From positions 10,101-74,100 of the forward strand of contig VFFE01007620.1 of NCBI GenBank assembly GCA_008921705.1: DNA of 64,000 bases, given 5' to 3'. Under the pieces are notes generated by a model, which was not told the DNA's origin, did no database searches, and saw only the letters and a list, made by a program, of their open reading frames with translations. The position numbers and the translations under genes were made by a program. Below are positions 9,398 to 20,500 of the stretch, piece by piece (within the stretch, counting starts at the first letter, position 1; each line of letters opens with the position of its first letter). The DNA comes from Burhinus oedicnemus. Its lineage: Eukaryota > Chordata > Aves > Charadriiformes > Burhinidae.

Positions 9398-12300
9398 ATG
9401 GGCACCGGGACAGAGCCAGCGCAGGCGCGGCATGACGTGGCGGAGGGGTGAGCCCCTGCCCTGCCCTGTGCTGTCCTCCCCAACCCCCGGCCCCCCTCAC
9501 CTGCCGCCTGCTCCCCAGGAGGATCTACCTGGACCACAATGCCACCACCCCACTGGCCCCTGAGGTGGCCCAGGCCGTGTGGGATGCCATGCGCCAGGCC
9601 TGGGGCAACCCCAGCAGCTCCCACCCTGCAGGTAGGTGCCTGGGGGAACTGCCATGTTGGTTCCCTGCTGCAGCCAGGCTGAGCCCTGCAGCTACGGGAG
9701 CCCGTGGTGGAGCTGCCGGGTCTTGTCCCACAGGCAGGAAGGCGAAGGAGCTCATCAGCAGTGCCCGGGAGAGCCTGGCAAGGATGGTGGGAGGCCGGCC
9801 GGAGGACATCGTCTTTACCTCGGGGGGCACGGAGGTGGGATCGGCCACCATCTCTCTGTGGGGCAGTGATCCCCCTCCCCAGGCACCGCTGCCTGCCACC
9901 TCCTCTCAAGCAATCAGTGATGAGGAGGGTGGGGACAAAGGGCGCCACGGTCCCTCTGGGCCTTCATTTTCCGCTATGCCTTCCTCTCCCCAGGCCAACA
10001 ACATGGTGATCCACACTGCTTGCAGGCAATTCCACGAAAGCCAGGCCAGGCCAGGGGACAGCCGAGGGATGCCGCACATCGTGACATCGAGCGTGGAGCA
10101 TGACTCCATCCGCCTTCCGCTAGAGCAGCTGGTGAAGGAGAGCCTGGCGGGTGAGCGGCAGAGGGACCGCAGGGAACAGGTCAAGGACATCTGACCGTAG
10201 ACTGGGGTTTGCGAGAGGGGCTTGTCTATGTTGGTGATTTTGCAAAGGAGGACGGGGACCCACTTGCTCCATGATGTTCTGCTTTCCCCCCTGAAAGGGC
10301 ACTGACTGCCCCCATGGTGTCCCTCAAGCTGGGTGCGTTACCCCACTGGCATCCTACACTTGAAACATTCCAGGTCAGGTTGGACGGGGCTCTGAGCAAC
10401 CTGATCTAGTTGAAGATGTCCCTGCTCATTGCAGGGAGGTTGGATGGGATGGCCTTTAAAGGTCTCTTCCAACCCAAACTACTCTATGATTCTGTGATTC
10501 TGTCCCAAGAGCTGTGGTGTTCTCTGCCTCCATGCCAGCTGCCTGCACAGCTCTGCTGCCCGCTCAGTGAGGCGCAGGCAGCCCTGGGTGCTGTTGGGCT
10601 TCCCAGCAAACCTCAAAGCTTGTTTCTTGGCTTGCAGAAGCCACCTTTGTGGCTGTGTCCCCACGAAGCGGGCGGGCTGAGGTGAATGATGTCCTCGCTA
10701 CCATCCGGCCGACCACCTGTCTGGTTTCCATCATGTTGGCCAATAATGAGACTGGGGTCATCATGGTGAGTCTGTAGGCAGCAAGTGGGCCAGGGTGGGG
10801 ACATCCTCGCAAAAAGGTGCTTGATAAGGGGGAGCAGACAGTCCCTAGGATGCAGACCTTCTTCCCTCCCGCCAGCCTATAGCGGAGCTGAGCCAGTGCA
10901 TCCGTGCCCTCAATCAGCGGAGAGAGGTGGAGGGGCTGCCCAGGATCCTGGTGCACACGGACGCGGCACAGATGATTGGCAAGGGGCGCGTGGACGTGCA
11001 GGAGCTAGGGGTGGACTACCTCACCATCGTGGGACACAAGGTATGGCCCTGTTCACATGGCCCAGCTGCTGTTCACCCTCGCAGACATTTCTGTTGGGGT
11101 GCCAGGGAGACTTTGGGTGCCCCCCATAGCTTGATAGCTCATCAGTGGCCAAAGTTCTCCTTCTGATGGTGCTCTGAAGACAGTCTTCAGCTGGGTGACA
11201 GTGCTCCTGCGAGTCAGGGGGACCTATTTGGAAGGAGGAGCAGGAGGAGGATGAGGGCTGGGGACAGCTCTGCAGCAGCCTGTGCCTGTGAGACGGGCAG
11301 GGGTCAGCACTGGAGGGCACTCGGATTTGGGCAAGAGTACAGGAAGGGGGTGCCTGGCAGTGTCCCCAGGGTCACCCGTGGCTGTTTCTCCCCACAGTTC
11401 TATGGCCCACGGATCGGTGCGCTGTACCTGCGTGGCCCTGGCACTACCACCCCACTGCACCCCATGCTCTTCGGGGGGGGACAGGAGAGGGCTTTCCGGC
11501 CAGGGTAAGGTGGCTGGGTGGTGGCCCAGAGAGCTGGGCCTTGGGCTGGTGGCCAAACCATGTGTGGCTACTCAGTCTGAGCTGAGCTGGTAGTTCTGTC
11601 ACCTGCCAGCTCTGGGGCGGGCAGCCCAGTGGGGAAGATGGATCCATGTGTGGGAACTGTGGGAGCCTTGTGCGCAGGCTTTGCTGTGGGAGGAACCGCA
11701 GGGTGGAACTGCCCCCTTCCCAACCACCTCAGAGAGGGGTCCAGGACCCCCTGCCAGTGCTGAGGGGTCCCACGTGCGGAAAGCCTGTGTCTCGAGGTTG
11801 GGTTTCTGGTCTGGAGAAATAACTCACTGCTCCTTCTTCCCTTCCAGCACGGAGAACACCCCAATGATTGTCGGCCTTGGCCAGGTGAGTTGGTGATGGT
11901 CGTGGATAAGCGGTTCCCTGGGGGAACCAGCACGGAGACAGCCACCTGCGCTCCCCAGGCATTAGAAGTGACAAACTTGGGGTGCAGGAGGGTGGGTAAA
12001 CTACCGAGAAAGGAGATGGGGCTTTCTGGTGCCAGTCAAAGGAGGTGTTTCAGAGCACGTGCTGCAGGCTTTGCAGCCCTGGCAGTAGGCAGTCATGCTG
12101 CTCACGTGGCGCAAGGCACTGAGAGGCTGTCAAGGGATGCTGGGGACTTGGCGATTGCAGAGGCTGTTTCCAGGCTGGACTCACGTGCCAGGGGGCCACG
12201 CACGGAGGGAGGTGCTGGAGGGTCTCTGACAACTCATCTGCATTTTCTCTCCTCAGGCTGCAGAGTTAGTGAGCAAGAACTGGGAGGCCTATGAGGCTCA

Positions 12301-13951
12301 TATGCGGGATGTTCGGGATTACCTGGAGGCCAGGCTGGAGGTGAGCAGACCTGGTTCCTGTTTGTCTCTCCCCTCCCAGGGTCTCAGCTTGCAGAGTGCG
12401 GGGTGCTGGAGCCAGGGTGGGTATGTCCCTCTGACCCTGCCACCTCCACATCAGGACAGCACTGCTCACGATCCCAGAGCGGTTCACAGCCCTCTGATTT
12501 CTCCAGGCCTCCTTTGGGAAGCAGAGGATCCACCTCAACAGCCACTTTATGGGCTCCAAGCGACTCTGCAACACCTCTAACGTCTCCATCCTGGGCCCAG
12601 GCCTTCAAGGTAGCTCTTACCCCACCGCTGCCATGTGAAGGTGCCCACAGAGCCAGGCACCTATCCCACACAGCACCCTGCGGCTAGAGGTGCTTGGCTG
12701 TGGCTTGGGCAGGGACATGAGGTGGGCAGCAGCCCTTGGAGAGAACCTGGGCCCTGGGAGACCTGTGCTTGTGTGTCCTTGCAGGGCGAAGGGTGCTGTC
12801 TCGCTGTAAGACACTTCTCGCCAGTGTTGGGGCTGCCTGCCACTCTGAGAAAGAGAATCGGTAAGCAGCCAGCTTTGCCAGGTGTGGTGAACAAAATGTT
12901 AAATATAAAAAGACAGGCTTTGTTTGTTAGGAGTTTTCAACATCAGCATAAAAGAGAATGGGAACGGAATGAGAAGTTACAAAAAGTTGCAAACCGAGGA
13001 TGAGAATGGGATAAGAAATTGCAACTTCAACCAGGCAAGTGACGCACGTAGAATAACCAATCAAGAATAACAATAGAGTGCATGAGCTCACCTATATGCC
13101 TTTTATGCTGATGTTGAAATCTCCTAACAAACAAAGCCTGTCTTTTTATATTTAACATTTTGTTCACCACAGCCAGGCCCAGGGCATCTTCCCAGAGGAG
13201 ACTGGGTTGGGAAGGAGGGAAATAGGACAGGGAAGGGGACCATGGGTGGCTGTGGGCAGCATCACCTGGAGCAAAGAGTGTGCAGAGCTTTCCAGAGGGG
13301 CTGAAGGGCTGTGAAGGTTATTGCAGGAGACACAGCTGGAACGCTTGACTGCTGCTGGAAAGGACTTCGTCCCTCCTGGCTCTGGTGATCCAGCTGAGCT
13401 TGGAAGTACCCTTCAACCCCTGGCACTGCCAGAAGAGAGTCTGCCTTATGTCCAGGTGTGCCTGGCTTACCTGCTTAAGCCCAGTTTGTGTCCAGCAGGC
13501 TCCTTCGGGGGTGTGTGGAGACAGCAGATGCTTTTGGCCTGATCTAGACCAACGCCCTGTAGACGTGGCAAAGCTGCCAACCCACAGGGACACAGGAGGG
13601 ATTCCTCCTTGAAGGGGAAGAGCCAGATCCACCACAGGGCAACAAGCCCAGTGGGAGCAGGTGCCTTTGGAAAGCGAGCAGGTTTGCCTGGAGTGCATCT
13701 GTGGATGTAAAGCTTGGTGAAGCTGTCTGGTGATGCACGTGCTTCCTCAGCCTTCGAGTTCAACCTGCTCACCCCCATGGCTGTGTTTCAGGCCCTCCTC
13801 GATTCTGCTCAGCTGCGGCATCCCCTACGACGTGGCACAGAATGCCTTGCGGCTGAGTGTGGGGCGAGACACCACCCGGGCAGACGTGGACCTCGTTGTG
13901 CAGGACCTTGTGCAGGCTGTGGCACAGCTGGACCAAGACCAAGCCCCGTAG
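9398..13951 (+). CDS. SCLY: Selenocysteine lyase (12 exons, complete)
   Basis: SCLY is a PLP enzyme that splits L-selenocysteine into alanine and selenide, feeding selenium back to selenoprotein synthesis. Exons: 9398-9447, 9519-9631, 9734-9834, 9994-10150, 10638-10765, 10876-11040, 11398-11504, 11848-11884, 12257-12340, 12507-12609, 12785-12860 and 13792-13951. All junctions have AG/GT ends and the phases agree, giving 426 residues (human about 445). Family landmarks are [11 protein letters not shown] near the N-terminus, [37 protein letters not shown] (PLP-binding Asp about 212), TIVGHK (Schiff-base Lys about 238), [16 protein letters not shown] and SVGAACHS with the catalytic Cys about 367 (codon TGC). 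It is intact. The start at 9398 gives a short N-terminus, but the frame stays open upstream to 8618, so an earlier start is not excluded. It is tail-to-tail with SLC35G2. Confidence 0.95.
10357..10503 (+). mobile_element. CR1 LINE 3' end, in SCLY intron 4
   Basis: The sequence follows the avian CR1 3' consensus: CCAGGTCAGGTTGGA, GAGCAACCTG, GTCCCTGCTCAT, CTCTTCCAACCC, then the terminal octamer-type repeat TATGATTCTGTGATTCTGT. It is 5'-truncated as usual, about 145 bp, in sense orientation within SCLY. The left edge is approximate. Confidence 0.9.
12883..13171. mobile_element. 289-bp foldback (MITE-like) element with 72-bp inverted arms, in SCLY intron 11
   Basis: The left arm (12883-12954) and right arm (13100-13171) are reverse complements over 72 bp with one mismatch. 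They begin TGTGGTGAAC and end GTTCACCACA. GCCAGG occurs directly outside both ends (12877-12882 and 13172-13177), a 6-bp target-site duplication. The 145-bp centre has degenerate GAGAATGGGA-type repeats and no open frame. The element starts 22 bases after the exon carrying the catalytic cysteine. TG...CA ends with a 6-bp duplication resemble an LTR; long inverted arms resemble a non-autonomous DNA transposon. I do not recognise the family. Confidence 0.85.
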
Positions 13952-15107
13952 GCCCCGGGAGTCACTGTTCCCAGCCATCACCCAGGTTCTTGGGATGAGA
14001 TTCTGCCCTGCTTGACCCCTGCGTGCTGTCTGACTGTGTCAGTTTGGGCTCAGGTTTTGGCAGGATTAGTTTTGCGCCTGATCCCCAAGTCGAACTGACC
14101 CAGCCTGCAGTTTGTGATCGTGGATCAGTCGGGGAAGTGGTGGCCAGTGGTGGCAGGAAGAGGAAGCAGCATTGCCTGTTTTGGCAGCAGTGTGCTCTTA
14201 GGTCTGCTTGGCCATCTGCTTGTGTTCACAGGGATCCTGGTGGGCTGGCATGGCTCTGCAATACATGTGGCTCAAGCAGAGAATCATAGAATCATAGAAT
14301 TGTTATGGTTGGAAGAGACCTTTAAGATCATCGAGCCCAACTGTTGGTGCTGGAGGCAGCAGGGAGCTGTGCTGAGGAGGGGGCTTTGCTGCTTTGGGGC
14401 TGGGGCAGCTTGTCAAGAGCATGCTCAGGACTCCATTGTCCCCACTGCACAGTGGGGGCATTTGGGGAGTCTCACTGTTGGGTGCTCCTCGCTTGCCAGC
14501 ACATACCCAGGTCGCTGCATGCATGTTGGCATGACAGAGTCCCAAGGCTTGACTCCCTCCAGAGTGTAACAGGTGTGGAAACCATAGGAGACGGAGCCTT
14601 TTGCCTTGGTTGCTTTCCACAAAGGAAGCTTTCCCGCTGTCTTATCCCTCAGAGGAGGAAAGACCATCTGCCCCAGAGGAAAATGAGGAGTTGATACAAG
14701 CACAGCAAGATGCTGGGCCGGGAACTGCCCTGCCCCTGCCAAGGCCCTAAACCCAAGGGTTTTTTTGGCTGGAAAGGTGTTTGGCATGGCTTTCCCAGCA
14801 CTGCCTTGCATTACCTGCTCCCCTTCCTCCTGTCCTTCCTACAGTGGGCAGAGCTCCTCTTGCCGGCTCTGTGTGCTCCTAAAGGAAACAGAGTTGTCAC
14901 AGCAGCCCTAACTGCCAGCACCCAAGGAACCGTGTCTTCCCTGCATGGCCCAGGCAGTTGCTCTCATTACTGACACAGGAGGACACAAGTGTCACATGGA
15001 TTAGGAGCATTGTCATCCAGACCGACTGATGTTGGGGAACCTGGTGTCCCTGGGTATTGATAGGAATAAAAGTGATCGCTGCTGCTGTGGCTTTTTCCCC
15101 AAATAAA
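13952..15107 (+). other. SCLY: SCLY 3'UTR with polyadenylation signals
   Basis: After the TAG at 13949-13951 the first two closely spaced AATAAA signals are at 15065-15070 and 15102-15107. This suggests a 3'UTR of about 1.15 kb containing a small antisense CR1 tail. No coding frame of interest lies inside. Confidence 0.6.
14279..14345 (-). mobile_element. CR1 LINE 3' tail, antisense, in SCLY 3'UTR
   Basis: AATCATAGAATCATAGAAT followed by GGTTGGAAGAGACCTTTAAG and ATCATCGAGCCCAAC is the reverse complement of the avian CR1 3' terminus. Only about 65 bp is present, a strongly 5'-truncated copy. Confidence 0.92.
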
Positions 15108-16258
15108 ATGTATTTTCCGTGGTGTTTTCCATGGGGAAGCTGGACTGATTGGGGTGATCTGAGCGATGTCTTTTCCCTCAGAAAATGCTCATGTCCCAAA
15201 ACAGAGGCACAGTCTGCTGGAGCGGGGAGGTGCCTCCTCGTCCTGGTTAACATGGAGCCCATGGGAACAGATTCTTAGATGCCGGTCTTTCTCTTTACTA
15301 GCCATACATTAGCATGGCCAGGAACAGTATTTGGAACCATAAAACCCCAGGGCTTTTTGTAAATCTGATTTCTAACGGAAGTGTTAGGACCTAAGCACGC
15401 TGACTTAAAGTCACTGGCTGCGAATGAGGCTGTTCAGCGTTAAAGCTGCTGCTCATACCTCAGTCTCAAATGCGATCTTTTCTTTTTCCTTATTTTTTTT
15501 CTCTCTTGCATAATAGTCAAAACCTCTTTCAGAAAAAGCGGTTCCATAGAAAGAATATTGTTCTGCTTCAGGGGTGGATCTTTTATCTAGCAAGGACTTT
15601 ATAGTTCTTGGGGACCTTTCTTTTGCAGCTGTGGCACAACTGGAGATCCAGTTTTTGGGGCACTCTTTCCTCCACAGGAGGTCTAGGCTTCCTGCATCAA
15701 TTCAGACAGAAACTTAACCACAAAGCACAAAAAGCTTTACTGACTTACTCTTTATACACACAGGAAATCTAAGTTTTAACCACAGAAGTATTACCATGAC
15801 TTCATTTAGGATATTACAGCCAAAGCATAAGAAGCGTTACACAGGATACGAATACTCCAGCTGATCATTTTAATGGTTCTATTGTTCATTTTCCTACTAC
15901 CACAGGGCACAGGAATGAGAGTCACTAGTGAATCCCTCTGTCTCTGTATTGCCTTGTCCAGAAAAGGTGAGGAAGAACACGCCCATCACTTGGCCTGCAC
16001 TGCTGTGGGCCAGCCTGTGCTGCTCACGCACCCTATGTGCTGGAGACAAATAGCCTTTTCTCATGTGACAAAATGTCAGTGGTTGCACACACTGGAACAA
16101 ATTGACCTGTCACGGAAGTTTGGAAATACCAACACTGCTACATCAGCTGTGAATTTAAACAGTAGAGAGGACCTGGCCACTATGCTAGAACATGACAGAG
16201 TTGAAATACGTTACTTTCACACGGTCACATAGCCAGAATCAGATGGCAAAACCACAAT
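15108..16258. other. SCLY-SLC35G2 tail-to-tail intergenic region, including probable SLC35G2 3'UTR
   Basis: No coding frame is seen. The right part should be the SLC35G2 3'UTR read leftwards; a minus-strand ATTAAA at 15868-15873, about 390 bases past the stop codon, is a possible polyadenylation signal. A T-rich stretch lies near 15480-15505. Confidence 0.4.
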
Positions 16259-17494
16259 TCATTTAATGGAAGAATCCACAATCTCCTGATAATCTTGTCT
16301 TCCTAAATTCTTCCAGGACAGTTTATAACATGCAAGGAAAAAAACACTAACCAAAATAACTGCTCCCCCGACAAGATCATAAGGACCTGGGAAGATCCGC
16401 AACACGACAAGCTGCAGGACCATGGCGATGACTATCTCCAGGTGCTGTACGGTACTGACCAAAGCAGGATGGAACTTGCTCAGGGCATAGTAGACCCCCA
16501 GGAAGGCTGCTGTGGAGCACAGGCAGATGGCAAGGAGATAGCTCCAAGTTTCTCCATCCAGTGGGACGATTGGCTCTTGAAGCAAGAACATGGTGGATGC
16601 TCCCCACACCGTTCCTGTCCAACTGAAGGTGAATAGTGCTGTCCACATGCTGATGTTATCTTTGATTGACCTATAGACTATCATGGAGAGAGCAGTGGTC
16701 AAACCTGCCATAACCGTCATGGTATAGCCAAACGCTTCCTTCCAGGTGCTCAGCAAAGAGTTTTCCTCCTTAACAATGTTGGGGATCATGACCAGGCAAA
16801 CACCAAACACACTGCCAACTACAGTAATTATGTCTGTGTAAGCCATTCCTTCATCTATGAGTAAAAAAGCCAAAATGGCACTGAACGCTGTAGTGGTAGC
16901 CCTCCACATAATGGTCCCATTGCTGGGGGGAACTATAGAGAAGGAGGTATAAGCACAGGTAATAGAGATAACATTGCAAACCCCATAGAATAAAAGCCGG
17001 AGCCTGTAGCCTTTGGGGCCAAAGGGAGGCTCATGGTAATAACACACAACAGTAACGGACAGCACCTGTAAGACTGAACGGATGAAAATTAACTCTAGGG
17101 ATGGCACTTTGGAACGATCAGAAATTAATCTTGTCATTAGAGCCACGCATCCGTGAGCCACAGCAGATCCAAAAAGGACTACCCACGTCTTCCTCAACTG
17201 CAGTATATTTCCTTCAGGAAAATGCTGGGATTGCCCAATCTGATCAGGTTTCAGCAGTTGTGCTGGCTGAAGCTTGGTGTCTATTGTACCAAAAAAAGTC
17301 CTTTCTCTCTTCTTCCCATCATTCAGTAGTCTTTTCTTAGGATTATCTTCCATAAATATTCCAGTATCTTCATTAACATCCTCATAACCTTTTTCCCCTG
17401 GCTGGGGATAATGAGAAGTATATTTCACGGTTACTGTGTTGGGATGAATTTTCACTCGCTTTTTGACTGGGTATTTTTGGGAAGATGTATCCAT
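16259..17494 (-). CDS. SLC35G2: SLC35G2 (TMEM22), solute carrier 35 member G2
   Basis: This is a multi-pass membrane protein of the EamA / drug-metabolite transporter superfamily; its substrate is not established. The frame is a single uninterrupted exon of 411 codons (human 412). The hydrophilic N-terminus opens [20 protein letters not shown], nearly identical to human. About ten hydrophobic helices follow from residue 105 on, in two EamA halves: first half with [17 protein letters not shown] and [19 protein letters not shown], second half with [19 protein letters not shown] and [19 protein letters not shown]. The C-terminus ends in [12 protein letters not shown]. An acceptor about 22 bases before the ATG (exon start about 17516) shows that the 5'UTR is completed upstream. 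Single-exon coding with non-coding leader exons is usual for this gene. No damage is seen. Confidence 0.97.
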   Translation of the reverse strand: MDTSSQKYPVKKRVKIHPNTVTVKYTSHYPQPGEKGYEDVNEDTGIFMEDNPKKRLLNDGKKRERTFFGTIDTKLQPAQLLKPDQIGQSQHFPEGNILQLRKTWVVLFGSAVAHGCVALMTRLISDRSKVPSLELIFIRSVLQVLSVTVVCYYHEPPFGPKGYRLRLLFYGVCNVISITCAYTSFSIVPPSNGTIMWRATTTAFSAILAFLLIDEGMAYTDIITVVGSVFGVCLVMIPNIVKEENSLLSTWKEAFGYTMTVMAGLTTALSMIVYRSIKDNISMWTALFTFSWTGTVWGASTMFLLQEPIVPLDGETWSYLLAICLCSTAAFLGVYYALSKFHPALVSTVQHLEIVIAMVLQLVVLRIFPGPYDLVGGAVILVSVFFLACYKLSWKNLGRQDYQEIVDSSIK

Positions 17495-17519
17495 TTCCTC
17501 AGAGAAACGTTCTGGTCTT

Positions 17520-20500
17520 AAGAAAAAAAAAATGGAGATGCAGTGTTACTTTTATTTAATGAACAGCAAGAGATTCATTAGTATATAAATGCTATTAGTG
17601 CTTACAAGCTATTTTTATCAACCAAGTCCAAGTACTAGTAGACCGTTCTTGGTTTTGCTTTAATTTTCTGCTGAGTTACTGCTAAATACCTTTGATAGTC
17701 AGGCCAGTTGGATCTCCTTAACAGTCAACCATGGCACTTCGCATGAGTCACTGATTTTTGAAAATTACATGTATTCTTATTATGCATAGTCTCTATAATG
17801 CATTCTAGTATACTCTTATTCTAATGAGAAAGTTCTCATGCTAAGCTTTTTGGACAGTAAATACCCTATAATTATGAATTATTCTCATTGTTAATTGCTT
17901 GCTAATGTTACAAGATTATGGAAGAAATTTGGCTGGAGGAGATGATAGCATTGTTTCTAAACTGACAGAGCAACACAGGGAAATAGGGAGTATCCCTGAG
18001 CAAGTCAGCATAGTTAGCGTATGAATAAACAATACATTTTTGAACAATACTTTGCCAGTGTTAAAAATTCCTTCTTCTTTTCACATCACTTTATTTCCAG
18101 TGGTTGATTTTGCAACAGATTTGTTCTTCAAATCTGCTTTCTTTTTTTAAATGGAGAAAATTTAGAAGGGCTGATCCAGACTACTAGACCTTCCCATGGC
18201 AGACATTTAAAAAACAAAGCAACAAAACCACCACCCTTCTGTCTCCTATTGAAGGTCCATTTCACGCTACACGAGTGGTGCTCGTGATTTGTGCACACCA
18301 CCGTGACACATCCAGCAACATGCATGGCACTGCATGTGTCACAACGGTGGCAAGAGCCTCCCAAAACAAGCAAGCAATCCCTTCATGCACCTGGCCTTCA
18401 CCACTGCAAACGCCGCTTGGTCTCCACCGTTGCAGGCACATGCAGTCTGCCCACAGGGAGCCCACCTGTGGCCTTAATTCCCACCAGCTCTCCACTGAGC
18501 GTGCCATCGCTGTCTCCAGGCCTAGTGTGGCAGTACTGGGCCAGTTTAATTCAGGCACTGGGATGTCATTGAGATTACTTTTGTTTCCGCAGTGCCCTCT
18601 ACCATCTGTGCAAAGAGCCTTTCCAAATGAAGTGGCAACAGGAGAAATGCAACCTTCCCTGCCTTCTATTTGCCCCAGAAAATAAACACATGCAGACCTT
18701 CCCTGCTCCGAGCTTACCCAAGCCAGAAGGGGAAAACACATCTCGGTCATCTACATCTTTGTCTGGGTGTCTAAACAGAACAGTAGATGCTCTCAGATAT
18801 CAAATAGGAAAGCTTAATGTCATCTCAGCACAGAAAGTAATACCCAAGGGAGGCACAAAACATTCTGCTTGTTTTTCAAACTTGAAAATTTGAGAAGCAC
18901 TGTGAGGCTATGCTCCTTGGGAACTAGCAACTCTGGTGCATCATTATGAAAAAAACCACCACCACAAACCCCAAAAAACTTGAGATGGAGAGAAATCAAT
19001 CAGTGTAATCTTGCTAAAACCACTCCTTAGCCATCTCTCAGAACTATTGATGGAACTAATCCAAAAAACAAGGGGTGATTTTCTGAGTATAAGCTTCCTA
19101 CAGCTTCATAACAAGAAAATTCACCATCCCATGCCTGCTGTCCTGCCTCACCAGAGCTGTGGAGGAGAGGATGTGCTGGAGGATCCATCCTCCCAATCCA
19201 GCCATCCATCCCCAGGAGCTGAGCCAAGCCCAGCCCCACAGGCAGCAGCAGTTTGGCCTCTGTGGTGTATGCAGGGGATGGGTATGGACAACCCTGCAGT
19301 CCTGCTCCATAAGGAGTACTGAAGCACCAGAGCAGGTGTGTCCTGAAGGTGCATGATGACAGGTGAGTGGACAATTGGGCTGAACATGCAATAGCTCTTC
19401 ACAGAAATACTTTTGTGGCCAGGTTCAGCCTTTGCATCTTCTCCATCCCTAATCCGTGACAGCCAAGCACTGCCTGTGGCTCCTGGCAAAAATAATTTAC
19501 ATAAGAATGGGACATTCTTCCTGGGAGTGGGGCAGGCACCCAGTCCCAGCTCTAGGGGAAGGCAGCTGGACCAGTCTGGACCTGCACAAGTAAGCGAGGG
19601 ATCCTGGGGCACCACCTTACTCCTGCTTTGGCAGACTAGGCTCCCGGCCCCGAGATACCTCACTGAAGCAGAGATCGGTAGAACTTAGAGGGTTTGACAA
19701 CAAGAAACACCTTTGTCTGCTCAGGAGGTCTTGTGTTAGCACTCCCCCTGTTCACATTTTTGCTGCCAACCCATTTTCAGCAGAGCTCAGCTGAAAAAAC
19801 AAAGTGTACCCAGTACGCTGCTAAATGCTGGAGCACTCCACAGTGCTCATTAATGTACAGTTTGAATACTGCAAGAAACTTCAGAAGAAACAGCTGAAAT
19901 GCCAAGGAGAGTAAATAAAGAGGGTAAGAGCCAGGTATCAGCTGCACTAGTGGGCAGCTCAAACAACCCATCAAACATTTAAAAACAGCCTACTAGAAAC
20001 CTAACCCAGTCTTACCTGCTACTTGCACTTTTTCTTCGGATAAGTTGATTCTTTTAACATGCAAACACAAAATGCGCTGAATGAGTCCAGGAAGGTAGCG
20101 CTTCTCACAAGCACAGTTTTTTCTACCTAGCATTTTCATTGTGTTATAAATTCTGCCTTGCTGTCCCCACATCATAAAAAAAATAAGATCTTACTGATTT
20201 AAGGCACAATATATGGATGAGGAATAAAATAAGTGGGAGGAAAAGATGACAAAATGTGCACAACAGGCATTATTACAGTGACAGTGGATCTAGCCTGCAT
20301 AAACTCAGTCATTTCACTAAGAAACAGCTGAGTACATGCTGCAGCTACTGGTTCATTAAAAGGTTCGTGAAAACAACCAAAATAACTAATTCTTTACTAT
20401 TAGCATACAATGGTAACTTTCTTGCTTCCTGACTTAAGATTACATTTTCTTCCAACAAATATAGAAAAGGGTATAGAAAAGAGACAAAATGCAGTTGCAA

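Noticed and set aside
9102..9500. Minus-strand 132-codon frame with PTNQRPPAC-type repeats
   Set aside because: It is the antisense reading of the 42-bp promoter array; the repeat length being a multiple of three keeps several frames open.
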